A stretch of DNA of 64,000 bases from Ensifer adhaerens (GTDB lineage Bacteria > Pseudomonadota > Alphaproteobacteria > Rhizobiales > Rhizobiaceae): contig NZ_LAZS01000006.1 of the NCBI RefSeq assembly GCF_002007205.1, positions 558,001 through 622,000 of the forward strand, given 5' to 3'. The translations under genes and the position numbers were made by a program. The notes under the pieces are model-generated. The model did not search any database. It was not told where the DNA came from and was given only the letters and a program-made list of their open reading frames with translations. The stretch's first letter is position 1. Every line of letters starts with the position of its first letter. This document shows, piece after piece, positions 1 to 8,149 of this stretch.

Positions 1-1370
1 ACCAGGAAGATCACCTGCGCCTGCGCATCGACGGTCGAACCGATCTCGGCCAGCGAGAACTGGAAGCCGCCGTCGCCGACGAGGCAGACAACCGGTCGCG
101 ATGGATCGGCGACCGCCGCGCCGACGGCGGCCGGTGGTGCGTAGCCGAGCGAACCGTAGCCGGTCGCCGAATTGAACCAGCTGCGCTGCCGCGGTGCATC
201 ACAGTAGAGGTTGCCGGCATAGACGGCCTGGGTCGAGTCGCCGACGACCGTGCAGTCGGGAAGCGTGCGGTAGATCGTTTCGATGATGCCGATTTCGGCC
301 CGCATCTTGGCGGTCAGTTCCTTCAGCGCCGCCCGCCGCGCGGTTTCGGCACGCGCTGCGCCATCCTTTTTGCCGTGCCCCGGCAGGAAGGCGAGGATGC
401 CCGATGTCGCAGCCTTCGCGCCCGAAAGGATCGAAAGCGCCGCGTGCGGGCCACGCGCGAGCTGTGCCGCATCGATGTCGGTGCGGATGAGATTGCGCAA
501 GGCCGGGAAGCCGCCGTCGGCATACATGTCGTAATCCGTCTGGCCCATTTCGGTGCCGAGCGCCAGAACGAGGTCCGCCTCCCTCAGCAGCGACCGCACG
601 GCCTTGAGGCTCGGGCTTGCGGGCACGCGCAAGGGGTTGCCCGCAAGCATGCCGCGAGCATTGACGGTGGTGACAACAGGCGCGCCGATCTGGTCGGCGA
701 GCGCCGTCACCTCGGCTTCCGCCGTCAGCGCGCCGCCGCCGCAGATGATGACCGGGCGCGAGGCGTCGGCGCAGAGGATCGCGGCGCGCTGCAGCGTCTC
801 ACTGTCGGAGCGCGGGCGCGTGGCAGTCGCCGGTCGCACCGCCTGCGGCGCGATCTTCGCCGACATCACGTCGGTCGGGATCTCGATATGAACCGGTCCC
901 GGCCGGCCGGAGACGAGCACCGAGAAGGCCCGGTCGACGACGAAAGGCAGGTCTTCCGGATTGAGGAGGGTGTGCGAATAGAGCGCCAGCGTCTTCATCA
1001 TCCCGTGCTGATCGGGCAGTTCGTGCAAAAGCCCGCGGCCATGGCCGAGTGAATCGCGGCGGTTCACGCCTGAAATCACCAGCATCGGGATCGAATCCTG
1101 GCGGGCCTGCGCCATCGCCGTGATCGTGTTCGTCAGCCCCGGCCCGGTTATGACGAGGGCAACACCCGGCTTGCCGCTGACGCGGGCGTAGCCGTCGGCC
1201 ATGAAGCCGGCCCCCTGTTCGTGCCGCGGCGTCACGTGGCGGATCTTCGATGCCGCAAGGCCCCGGTAAAGCTCGACCGTGTGCACGCCGGGAATGCCGA
1301 ACACCACCTCGACGCCATTGGCCTCGAGCAGATCGACGAGGACTTCACCAACCGTCTTTTCCATCGTCAT
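1..1370 (-). CDS. aruI: ThDP-dependent 5-guanidino-2-oxopentanoate decarboxylase-like protein (AruI-like), 3' end outside window
   Basis: The frame is open from an ATG at 1370 to the window edge, giving about 456 residues; related enzymes have roughly 530-560, so the C-terminal end is missing. The N-terminal ThDP domain carries the activating glutamate in RHEQGAGFMADGYAR (E51), and the C-terminal domain starts the cofactor motif GDGGFQFSLAEIGS close to the edge. This is the acetolactate synthase/decarboxylase superfamily. The start overlaps the upstream transaminase stop as ATGA, so the two are translationally coupled. The AruH-like partner suggests decarboxylation of 2-ketoarginine to 4-guanidinobutyraldehyde. 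A different 2-oxo acid substrate cannot be excluded from sequence alone. Confidence 0.78.
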   Translation of the reverse strand, partial: MTMEKTVGEVLVDLLEANGVEVVFGIPGVHTVELYRGLAASKIRHVTPRHEQGAGFMADGYARVSGKPGVALVITGPGLTNTITAMAQARQDSIPMLVISGVNRRDSLGHGRGLLHELPDQHGMMKTLALYSHTLLNPEDLPFVVDRAFSVLVSGRPGPVHIEIPTDVMSAKIAPQAVRPATATRPRSDSETLQRAAILCADASRPVIICGGGALTAEAEVTALADQIGAPVVTTVNARGMLAGNPLRVPASPSLKAVRSLLREADLVLALGTEMGQTDYDMYADGGFPALRNLIRTDIDAAQLARGPHAALSILSGAKAATSGILAFLPGHGKKDGAARAETARRAALKELTAKMRAEIGIIETIYRTLPDCTVVGDSTQAVYAGNLYCDAPRQRSWFNSATGYGSLGYAPPAAVGAAVADPSRPVVCLVGDGGFQFSLAEIGSTVDAQAQVIFL

Positions 1371-2557
1371 GCGCGGCGCTCCTTGCGCAGGCTGGCCCGT
1401 TCGGCAAGTGCGGTGATGCGACGGCAGGCTTCATCGATGGCGTCATCGGGCACGGTCAGGCTGACGCGCAGATAGTTCTGTGCTTCGTCGCCAAAGGACG
1501 ATCCGGGCATGACGGCAACCCCCTCTTCTTCGAGCAGTGCCCAGGCAAACGCATCGCCATCGAGGCCGGTTCCGGAAACGTCGATCAAGGTGAACATGCC
1601 CGCCTCGGGCGCGAACACCTCGATGCCCGGCGCCGAGGCCAGGCCGGCGACGATCCGTGCGGCCCGCGACTTGTAGGATTCGCGCATCCGGCGTGCCGTA
1701 TCGATGTCGTGGGTCAGGGCGTAGGCGGTCATGTCGGCGATGAAGGGCTGGGTGCCGAAAAGCATCGTTTCGGAGACCGGCAGCAGCCGCTCGGTGAACT
1801 CGACCGGGCCGACCGCCCAGCCGCTGCGGAAGCCGGGGGCGGCGTGCGATTTGGAGATCGACGAGACGACGATCGTGCGTTCGGCGAGATCGGGATTGTC
1901 GAAGGGCGAGGCAAAGACGGCGTCGAACACCAGCTCCTCATAGACCTCGTCGCAGACGATCCAGAGATCGTGACGACGCGCGACCTCGCCGATCGCGGCA
2001 ATTTCTTCCGCCGTCAGCACGGCGCCGGTCGGATTGTGCGGCGTATTCAGCAGCAGCACCCGGCTCTCCGGCGTGATCGCCTTTTCGAGGTCGGCGGCCT
2101 GCATGTGGAAACCGAATTCCGGCTTCAGCGGTACCAGCACCGGATGGGCGCCGGTGGAGCGGATGACGCCTTCATAGGTCGCATAGAGCGGATCGCCGAC
2201 GAGCACGGCATCGCCGGCCTCCGCCAGCCCCAGGATCACGGCGAAGAGCGCCGTCTGCGTGCCGGGGAAACAAAGCACGTTCTCCGTCGTCACGTCGGCG
2301 CGACGGCGGCGGTACTTCTCCGCGACGGCCACCACGACCGCCGGCTCCCCGCGGCCATTCGAATAGCGGTAGCGCCCGGCATTCATCGCGCGCTGGCATT
2401 CGTCGAGAAGAGCGCGGTCCGGCGGAAGATCCGGTTCACCGATCGTCAATTCGATGATGTCGGCACCGGCAGCCCTCAACTGGCGGGCGCGAATATGCAG
2501 CGACCATTTTCCCGAACCCAGATCGGCAAGACGTTCGGTGATGGACGCGTAGCGCAT
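1367..2557 (-). CDS. aruH: PLP-dependent class I aminotransferase, arginine:pyruvate transaminase-like (AruH-like)
   Basis: A 396-residue fold-type I aminotransferase. Visible landmarks are NTPHNPTG (residues 181-188), the cofactor aspartate in VCDEVY (D213) and the Schiff-base lysine in SSISKSH (K236). The MRY start and overall pattern resemble Pseudomonas AruH, which transaminates arginine with pyruvate to 2-ketoarginine and alanine. The ATG at 2557 is preceded by a GGGAG ribosome site. It overlaps the downstream AruI-like gene by ATGA and follows the TetR gene by 17 bases, so the three form one leftward unit. The substrate is inferred from the gene pairing. Confidence 0.78.
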   Translation of the reverse strand: MRYASITERLADLGSGKWSLHIRARQLRAAGADIIELTIGEPDLPPDRALLDECQRAMNAGRYRYSNGRGEPAVVVAVAEKYRRRRADVTTENVLCFPGTQTALFAVILGLAEAGDAVLVGDPLYATYEGVIRSTGAHPVLVPLKPEFGFHMQAADLEKAITPESRVLLLNTPHNPTGAVLTAEEIAAIGEVARRHDLWIVCDEVYEELVFDAVFASPFDNPDLAERTIVVSSISKSHAAPGFRSGWAVGPVEFTERLLPVSETMLFGTQPFIADMTAYALTHDIDTARRMRESYKSRAARIVAGLASAPGIEVFAPEAGMFTLIDVSGTGLDGDAFAWALLEEEGVAVMPGSSFGDEAQNYLRVSLTVPDDAIDEACRRITALAERASLRKERRA

Positions 2558-2574
2558 GGTGCTTTCTCCCGTTT

Positions 2575-3198
2575 TCATTGTTTTGCGTTTCCGATCGAAG
2601 TCCCGAGCAGAGCCTCGACGGAGGACATGGCGATGGCGACGAGCTCGCCCTCGCGAAAGAGGTCGCCCGCCAGGCACCCTTCCACCCAGAGGCCGTCGAC
2701 CAGCCCGTTGATGGCGATAGCGAAGGCCCGGCAGGTTTCGGCATCGGCCGGCTTGCCCTTGGCCGCGAGGAAGTCGGCGAGCAGTTCCTGCAGCGAATTG
2801 CGGAACGTCAGGTAACCCTCGCGGTGGATCTCCGACAGCACCGGGTCGACGCGCACCTGGCTGATGAAGGCGGCCCAGAGCGAGATGCTGCGGCTGTCGG
2901 CGACCGGCTCGGTGAGATTGATCGCGATGAAATCGCGAAGCCGCGTTTCCGGATCGCCCACGACCTTGCTCGCCTTCTCGGTCAAGGAAGCGATGACGGC
3001 ACGATAGGCCTCGGCGACCATCTGGTCCTTCGATTCGAAGTAGTGGCGCACCAGCCCGGCCGTGACGCCGGCGCGGATCGCGATCTGCCGTACCGTTGCG
3101 CCCTTCAGCCCGAATTCGGAGATGCAGTCGAGCGTCGCTTCGATCAGTTCCTGGCGGCGCTCGCCTTCCGCAGCGCGATGAAAGCTGCGCCTGTTCAC
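2575..3198 (-). CDS. TetR/AcrR family transcriptional regulator (BetI-like)
   Basis: A 207-residue TetR-family repressor. The N-terminal helix-turn-helix covers about residues 34-55 (TVRQIAIRAGVTAGLVRHYF), followed by an all-helical ligand domain of the BetI type. The start is a GTG at 3198; no strong ribosome site precedes it. It is first in a leftward unit with the transaminase and decarboxylase, and lies divergent from an amino acid ABC importer. The natural reading is local control of one or both units by a guanidino or amino acid effector; the effector itself cannot be read from the sequence. Confidence 0.88.
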   Translation of the reverse strand: MNRRSFHRAAEGERRQELIEATLDCISEFGLKGATVRQIAIRAGVTAGLVRHYFESKDQMVAEAYRAVIASLTEKASKVVGDPETRLRDFIAINLTEPVADSRSISLWAAFISQVRVDPVLSEIHREGYLTFRNSLQELLADFLAAKGKPADAETCRAFAIAINGLVDGLWVEGCLAGDLFREGELVAIAMSSVEALLGTSIGNAKQ

Positions 3199-3469
3199 TT
3201 GGCAACCCGCCGGACCGGATGCCGTGACACGGTCGAAAAGGGCTTCGTCCGGGACGGGATCATGGGCGGCTCCTTCGGGAAATCGGTGCTTTGGGCGGGC
3301 GTCAAAAAATCGACGATGCGTATTATTATACGCTTGAATAATAGCTACACAAGTGCAACCATGCCGGCCAACAAAACCCGTGACAGGCCAAAGATGCCGC
3401 GCGGAAAATGACAGGGGAACTGTTCATGCTGACGACAAAAGCTCGCAGAGCCATGGGAGCGGCGCGCCG
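3199..3469. promoter_or_regulatory. Divergent control region with AT-rich palindrome at 3318-3333
   Basis: A 271-base intergenic region between the TetR gene and the ABC importer. It contains a perfect palindrome GCGTAT-tatt-ATACGC at 3318-3333, overlapped by a second inverted pair ATTATT/AATAAT. The AT-rich patch stands out in a GC-rich background and is placed as a TetR-type operator would be. No gene is supported here. Confidence 0.5.
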
Positions 3470-4243
3470 ATGACGGATGCGGCCCAGGCAATCGCGGTCA
3501 CTGACCTGCACAAGCGTTTCGGGCCATTGGAAGTGCTGAAAGGTGTTTCGCTCACAGCGAAGCAAGGCGACGTGATCGCGATTATCGGCGGCAGCGGTTC
3601 CGGCAAGTCCACCTTCCTGCGCTGCATCAACCTCCTCGAACTCCCGTCGGCCGGCAGCGTCAGCGTGCACGGCGAGAAGATCAAGATGAAAGCCGACGGC
3701 CGCGGAGGCCTGGTGCCGGAGGACCGTCGCCAAGTCCAGCGGATCCGCAGCCAGCTCGGCATGGTGTTCCAGAGCTTCAATCTCTGGCAGCACATGACCA
3801 TCCTCGAAAACGTCATCGAGGCGCCGATCCATGTGCTCGGCAAGCCGAAGCCGGAAGCGGTCGCGACGGCCGAAACGTTGCTCAAGCGCGTCGGCCTCTA
3901 CGAAAAACGCGACGCCTACCCCTCCTTCCTCTCCGGCGGACAACAGCAGCGCGCGGCCATCGCCCGGGCGCTTGCCATCCAGCCGCTGGTCATGCTCTTC
4001 GACGAGCCGACCTCGGCGCTCGACCCCGAGCTTGTCGGAGAAGTGCTCTCGGTCATCGGCGATCTTGCACGTGAAAAACGCACGATGATCCTCGTCACCC
4101 ACGAGATGAAGTTCGCGCGCGATGTCGCCAACCACATCGTCTTTCTCCACAACGGCGTGATCGAGGAGCAGGGCCCGCCAGAAGCCATCTTCGGTTCACC
4201 GCGCTCGGAAAGGCTCAAGAAGTTCATCAGTTCCATTCACTGA
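3470..4243 (+). CDS. Polar amino acid ABC transporter ATP-binding protein
   Basis: A 257-residue ABC ATPase of the HisP/OccP class. It shows Walker A GGSGSGKST (residues 40-48), the signature LSGGQQQR and Walker B VMLFDEPTSALDPE, and the RCINLLE stretch after Walker A that is typical of polar amino acid importers. The ATG at 3470 (MTDAAQ) is preferred over an upstream in-frame ATG at 3353 because GGGAG lies just ahead and family homology begins there. It is first gene of a five-gene operon: ATPase, binding protein, two permeases, amidohydrolase. Import of arginine, ornithine, histidine or opine-like solutes is likely. Confidence 0.93.
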   Translation: MTDAAQAIAVTDLHKRFGPLEVLKGVSLTAKQGDVIAIIGGSGSGKSTFLRCINLLELPSAGSVSVHGEKIKMKADGRGGLVPEDRRQVQRIRSQLGMVFQSFNLWQHMTILENVIEAPIHVLGKPKPEAVATAETLLKRVGLYEKRDAYPSFLSGGQQQRAAIARALAIQPLVMLFDEPTSALDPELVGEVLSVIGDLAREKRTMILVTHEMKFARDVANHIVFLHNGVIEEQGPPEAIFGSPRSERLKKFISSIH

Positions 4244-4279
4244 ATTCCTGAATGCTAAACAACCAAAAAGGGGAACAGC

Positions 4280-5062
4280 ATGAAGAAGGCATTGAAAGTC
4301 CTGGCCGTTGCGGCGGCAATCGCCGTCAGCGGCGGTGTCGCTGCGTCGGCGGAAGCGCTGAAGGTCGGGGTCGCCGCCGAGCCCTATGCGCCGTTCACGG
4401 CGCCTGATGCCAGCGGCAAGTGGGAAGGCTGGGAAGTCGAGTTCATGAACGCGATGTGCGCCGAGGCCAAGCTCGAATGCGTGCTGACGCCGGTCGCCTG
4501 GGACGGCATCATTCCGGCGCTGACTTCGAAGAAGATCGACATGATCATCAGCTCGATGTCGATCACCGATGAACGGCTGAAAACGATCGATTTCTCCGAC
4601 AAGTACTACAACACCCCGACCGGCATCATCGGCACCAAGGGCCAGGACATCAAGCCGACGCCGGAGGGCCTCAACGGCAAGTCGCTCGGCGTCCAGGTGT
4701 CGACGGTCCACCAAGCCTACGCCGCCAAGCACTTCGCGCCGGCAGGCGTCGACGTCAAGGAATACCAGACGCAGGACGAGGCCAACAACGACCTCGCCGC
4801 CGGCCGTCTCGACGCCGTCCAGGCGGACGCCATCGCGCTCAAGGCGTTCCTCGCGACCGACCAGGGCAAGGAATGCTGCGACTACAAGGGCGACGTCGCC
4901 GAAGATGTCGCCGTGATCGGCCCGGGTGTGGGGGTCGGCCTGCGCAAGGGCGAGACCGAGCTCAAGGACAAGGTCAACGCCGCGATCAAGGCGATCCGCG
5001 ACAACGGCACCTACGACACGTTCTCGAAGAAGTACTTCGACTTCGACATCTACGGCAAGTAA
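4280..5062 (+). CDS. Periplasmic polar amino acid-binding protein
   Basis: A 260-residue family 3 solute-binding protein. A Sec signal peptide (about residues 1-25, ending ASAEA) is followed by the typical LKVGVAAEPYAPF opening and the ligand-site region IISSMSITDERLKTIDFS. It resembles HisJ/OccT-type lysine-arginine-ornithine-histidine or octopine binding proteins. A GGGGA ribosome site sits ahead of the ATG. It captures the substrate for the permeases encoded immediately downstream; specificity is inferred from neighbours only. Confidence 0.93.
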   Translation: MKKALKVLAVAAAIAVSGGVAASAEALKVGVAAEPYAPFTAPDASGKWEGWEVEFMNAMCAEAKLECVLTPVAWDGIIPALTSKKIDMIISSMSITDERLKTIDFSDKYYNTPTGIIGTKGQDIKPTPEGLNGKSLGVQVSTVHQAYAAKHFAPAGVDVKEYQTQDEANNDLAAGRLDAVQADAIALKAFLATDQGKECCDYKGDVAEDVAVIGPGVGVGLRKGETELKDKVNAAIKAIRDNGTYDTFSKKYFDFDIYGK

Positions 5063-5159
5063 GGCGCGATCGGCCAGCGATCGACCTGCTGCAGCGTTGG
5101 GTGTCTGAAGGGCACGCAGCGCTGCAGCGTCCGCCGGCCGGCGTCATCGGAGCTCGACC
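5063..5159 (+). promoter_or_regulatory. Two consecutive stem-loops between binding protein and permease genes
   Basis: Directly after the binding-protein stop lie CGATCG-N5-CGATCG (5067-5083) and an imperfectly spaced pair GCTGCAGCG/CGCTGCAGC (5088-5096 and 5120-5128). Hairpins between binding-protein and permease genes commonly stabilise the upstream message and reduce permease expression. There is no U-tract, so full termination is not suggested. Confidence 0.5.
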
Positions 5160-5885
5160 ATGGCTGCGGATTCCCTCGTCAACTGGGGCCTGCTCTCGCT
5201 TTCAGCACCCGGCTGGGGCGGCGTGCTGCTGCAGGGTTTTTTCAACTCGATCCAGATCGCCGTCGGCGGCTTCACGCTCGGACTGGCGCTCGGCGTCGGC
5301 GGCGCTTTCGGTAAGCTCTATGGCGGTCCGGTGCTGCGGGACCTGCTCGAATGCTACACGACGGTCGTGCGCGCAGTGCCGGAACTGGTGCTGATCCTCT
5401 TGCTCTATTACGCCGGCACCGATCTGCTCAACCAGGTGCTTGCGCTCGTTGCAATCGGCCCGGTCGACATCAGCGGCCTGATGGCCGGCATCTTCGTGAT
5501 CGGCGTCGTGCAGGGCGCCTACTCGACCGAGGTGTTGCGCGGCGCGATCAAGGCGGTGCCTGCCGGCCAGATCGAGGCGGCGCGCGCCTATGGCATGTCG
5601 CCGACCATGGTCCTGCGGCGCATTACGCTGCCGGCGATGCTGCCCTATGCCATTCCCGGCCTTTCCAATCTCTGGCTGATCGCCACCAAGGATACGGCCC
5701 TTCTCGCCGTCGTCGGTTTCAGCGAGCTGACGCTGGTCACGCGCCAGGCGGCCGGCACGACCAAGGCCTATCTCCTGTTCTTCCTGGCAGCCGGCGCACT
5801 TTATCTGGCGCTGACGCTCGTCTCCAACGTCTTCATCGGCATGCTCGAACGCCACGCCCGACGCGGTCTTGCGGTGAACCGATGA
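5160..5885 (+). CDS. Polar amino acid ABC transporter permease (HisQ/OccQ type)
   Basis: A 241-residue inner-membrane permease with about five hydrophobic segments. It has the family EAA loop (GQIEAARAYGMSPTMVLRRITLPAMLPYAIPG) that docks onto the ATPase. The ATG at 5160 follows a GGAGCTCG ribosome site. The stop overlaps the next permease start (ATGA), consistent with equimolar synthesis of the two permease subunits. Confidence 0.92.
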   Translation: MAADSLVNWGLLSLSAPGWGGVLLQGFFNSIQIAVGGFTLGLALGVGGAFGKLYGGPVLRDLLECYTTVVRAVPELVLILLLYYAGTDLLNQVLALVAIGPVDISGLMAGIFVIGVVQGAYSTEVLRGAIKAVPAGQIEAARAYGMSPTMVLRRITLPAMLPYAIPGLSNLWLIATKDTALLAVVGFSELTLVTRQAAGTTKAYLLFFLAAGALYLALTLVSNVFIGMLERHARRGLAVNR

Positions 5886-6706
5886 CCGACGAAACCACCC
5901 ACGCCGTCGCCTTTACGCCCGAGGACCTGCCGACGGCGAAAAGCTTCTTCAAGCCGCATCGCATCGTGATGATGCTGGTCTTTGCCGCTTTCGTCGTCGC
6001 CGTCGCCGTCTTCATGCGCTGGGACTGGCTGCCGCGTTACCTGCCAAGGCTTGGCTGGGGCATCCTCGTCAGCCTGGCGATGCTGTTCAGCACCGCGATC
6101 CTCGGCTTCCTGCTGGCGGTGCCGATCGGCCTTGTGCAGGTGACCGGCCCCTGGTTCCTGAAACTGCCGGCCAAGATCTTCTGTACCGTCATTCGCGGCA
6201 CGCCGCTGCTCCTGCAGCTCTGGCTGCTCTATTACGGGCTCGGCTCGCTGTTCCCGCAGTTCCCGGCGATCCGCCAATCCTTCCTCTGGCCCTATCTGCG
6301 CGAGGCGTGGCCCTATGGCGTGGCGGCACTGACCATCTCGTTTGCCGCCTACGAGGGCGAGGTGATGCGCGGCGCCTTTGCCGGCGTTCCGAACGGCGAG
6401 CTTGAGGCGGCCAAGGCCTATGGCATGGGCCGCTGGACGATGTTCCGCCGCATCTGGCTGCCGCGCGCCATCCACCGGGCGCTGCCGACGCTCAACGGCG
6501 AAACCGTGCTGCAGCTGAAATCGACGCCGCTTGTCGCGACCGTGACCGTCGTCGACGTCTATGCGGTCATCTCCAAGGTGCGGCAGGAAACCTTCCTCAC
6601 CTACGAGCCGCTGCTTTTGCTCGCACTCATCTACATGTGCCTCACCGGCATTCTGGTGGTCGCTTTCCGCACCTTCGAAAATCGCATCCCAACCCGCGGT
6701 GCCTGA
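5882..6706 (+). CDS. Polar amino acid ABC transporter permease (HisM/OccM type)
   Basis: A 274-residue permease whose ATG at 5882 overlaps the upstream stop. The cytoplasmic N-terminal tail of about 30 residues is followed by hydrophobic spans and the EAA loop GELEAAKAYGMGRWTMFRRIWLPRAIHRALP. A longer in-frame reading from 5351 lies inside the previous permease gene in another frame and is not used. It forms the heterodimeric pore with the preceding protein. Confidence 0.92.
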   Translation: MTDETTHAVAFTPEDLPTAKSFFKPHRIVMMLVFAAFVVAVAVFMRWDWLPRYLPRLGWGILVSLAMLFSTAILGFLLAVPIGLVQVTGPWFLKLPAKIFCTVIRGTPLLLQLWLLYYGLGSLFPQFPAIRQSFLWPYLREAWPYGVAALTISFAAYEGEVMRGAFAGVPNGELEAAKAYGMGRWTMFRRIWLPRAIHRALPTLNGETVLQLKSTPLVATVTVVDVYAVISKVRQETFLTYEPLLLLALIYMCLTGILVVAFRTFENRIPTRGA

Positions 6707-6707
6707 C

Positions 6708-7877
6708 ATGAAGCTTTCCCCCTCGATCACCAACGCCATGCCGGAACTGGTCGCCATCCGCCACGACCTGCATGCCCATCCGGAACTCGGACTGGAGGAG
6801 ACGCGAACTGCCGCCTTCATTGCGAGACACCTGGAAAGCCTCGGCTACGAGGTGACGACAGGGCTTGCGAAAACCGGTGCCGTCGCAACGCTCAGGAACG
6901 GAACCGGCACACGCTCGATCGGTATCCGCGCCGACATCGATGCGCTTCCGATCCTCGAGGAGACCGGGCTCGACTATGCCAGCAAGACCTCCGGGCTGAT
7001 GCATGCCTGCGGCCATGACGGACACACGACGATGCTGCTCGGTGCTGCCCGCGCGCTTGCCGAGCGCCGCAATTTCGACGGCACGATCCACCTGATCTTC
7101 CAGCCGGCCGAGGAGAATTTCGGCGGCGCCAAGATCATGATGGACGAGGGCCTGTTCGATCAGTTTCCTTGCGACGCCGTGTTCGCGCTTCACAACGAGC
7201 CCGGCCTGCCCTTTGGCCAGTTCGCCCTGAGAGAAGGCCCGATCATGGCCGCCGTCGACGAGGCGCGCATCACCGTGCATGGACGCGGCGGGCATGGCGC
7301 GGAGCCGCAGGAAACAGCAGATCCCATCGTCTGCGGCGCCTCGATCGTCATGGCGCTGCAATCGATCGTCTCGCGCAACATCCATCCGATGGACCCGACC
7401 GTCGTCACCGTCGGTGCCTTCCATGCGGGCTCGGCCAGCAACATCATCCCGGAGCGCGCCGAGATCGTCGTCGGCATCCGCTCGTTCGAACCTGATGTCC
7501 GCGACGAGCTCGAGCGTCGCATCCGCATGATCGCCGAAGCGCAGGCGACCAGCTTCGGCATGCGCGCAACCGTCGACTATCAGCGCAGCTACGACGCGAC
7601 GATCAACCACAAGGACGAGACGGATTTCGTCCGCGAGCTTGCGGTTCGGTTTGCCGGCGCCGACAAGGTGGTCGATCTTGTCCGTCCCTTCATGGGCAGC
7701 GAAGACTTCGCCTATATGCTCAAGGAACGGCCGGGGACCTACTTCTTCCTCGGTTCGAAGGTCAGCGACGACGACAAGCCGCTGCATCACCCCGGCTACG
7801 ACTTCAACGACGACCTGCTGCCGATCGGCGCCGCCTTCTGGACGGAGCTGGCGGAAACCTATCTCGCGCGCCGCTGA
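6708..7877 (+). CDS. M20 family metallo-amidohydrolase (hippurate hydrolase-like)
   Basis: A 389-residue M20D-type amidohydrolase. The metal site is seen in HACGHDGHTTMLLG and in the acidic pair of FQPAEENFGG; the dimerisation or lid domain lies in the middle and a final metal histidine in PLHHPGYDFND. Relatives hydrolyse N-acyl amino acids, including hippurate and auxin-amino acid conjugates. The ATG at 6708 lies one base after the permease stop, so it belongs to the importer operon and probably deacylates the imported substrate. Substrate is unknown. Confidence 0.9.
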   Translation: MKLSPSITNAMPELVAIRHDLHAHPELGLEETRTAAFIARHLESLGYEVTTGLAKTGAVATLRNGTGTRSIGIRADIDALPILEETGLDYASKTSGLMHACGHDGHTTMLLGAARALAERRNFDGTIHLIFQPAEENFGGAKIMMDEGLFDQFPCDAVFALHNEPGLPFGQFALREGPIMAAVDEARITVHGRGGHGAEPQETADPIVCGASIVMALQSIVSRNIHPMDPTVVTVGAFHAGSASNIIPERAEIVVGIRSFEPDVRDELERRIRMIAEAQATSFGMRATVDYQRSYDATINHKDETDFVRELAVRFAGADKVVDLVRPFMGSEDFAYMLKERPGTYFFLGSKVSDDDKPLHHPGYDFNDDLLPIGAAFWTELAETYLARR

Positions 7878-8149
7878 TATCCCCTTCGTCCTTCGCCAAT
7901 ATGCCGCAGCGCAACATTGCCGCAGTGTGACAACGTGGCGGACGCGCCGTCATTGACGTTTGGCAATTTTGGCGCAGATTCAAGCGCATGCTGAAAAGCC
8001 GCTGCAATCCAGGGATTTGCTGCGGCCGGAGGCCAAGAAACGTCCCGAGGTCGGACCCCGACCGAAGAACGATTATGCAGCAGCCAAAGCGCTACGGTCC
8101 GCGTGTCGTCCTGACAGGCCGCGCCCGTATGTCTGAAAGGATTGCGCCC
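7878..8149 (+). promoter_or_regulatory. Leader region of the bd oxidase operon with RegR/ActR-like and partial FNR-like motifs
   Basis: A 272-base region without a supported gene. The stretch 7909-7923, read on the minus strand, is GCGGCAATGTTGCGC and agrees at most positions with the GNGRC-type box recognised by RegA/RegR/ActR redox regulators. At 7953-7966 TTGAC-N4-GGCAA is a poor match to an FNR/Anr box. An AAAGGA ribosome site at 8136-8141 supports a GTG start at 8150. Both regulatory matches are by eye and weak. Confidence 0.35.

Noticed and set aside
1250-2815. 521-codon rightward open frame
   Set aside because: It lies antisense to the AruH-like and TetR genes, is rich in Arg/His/Gly as expected of a GC-rich shadow, and matches no family.
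7953-7966. FNR/Anr site upstream of the bd oxidase
   Set aside because: TTGAC-N4-GGCAA misses three of ten conserved positions; not called separately.
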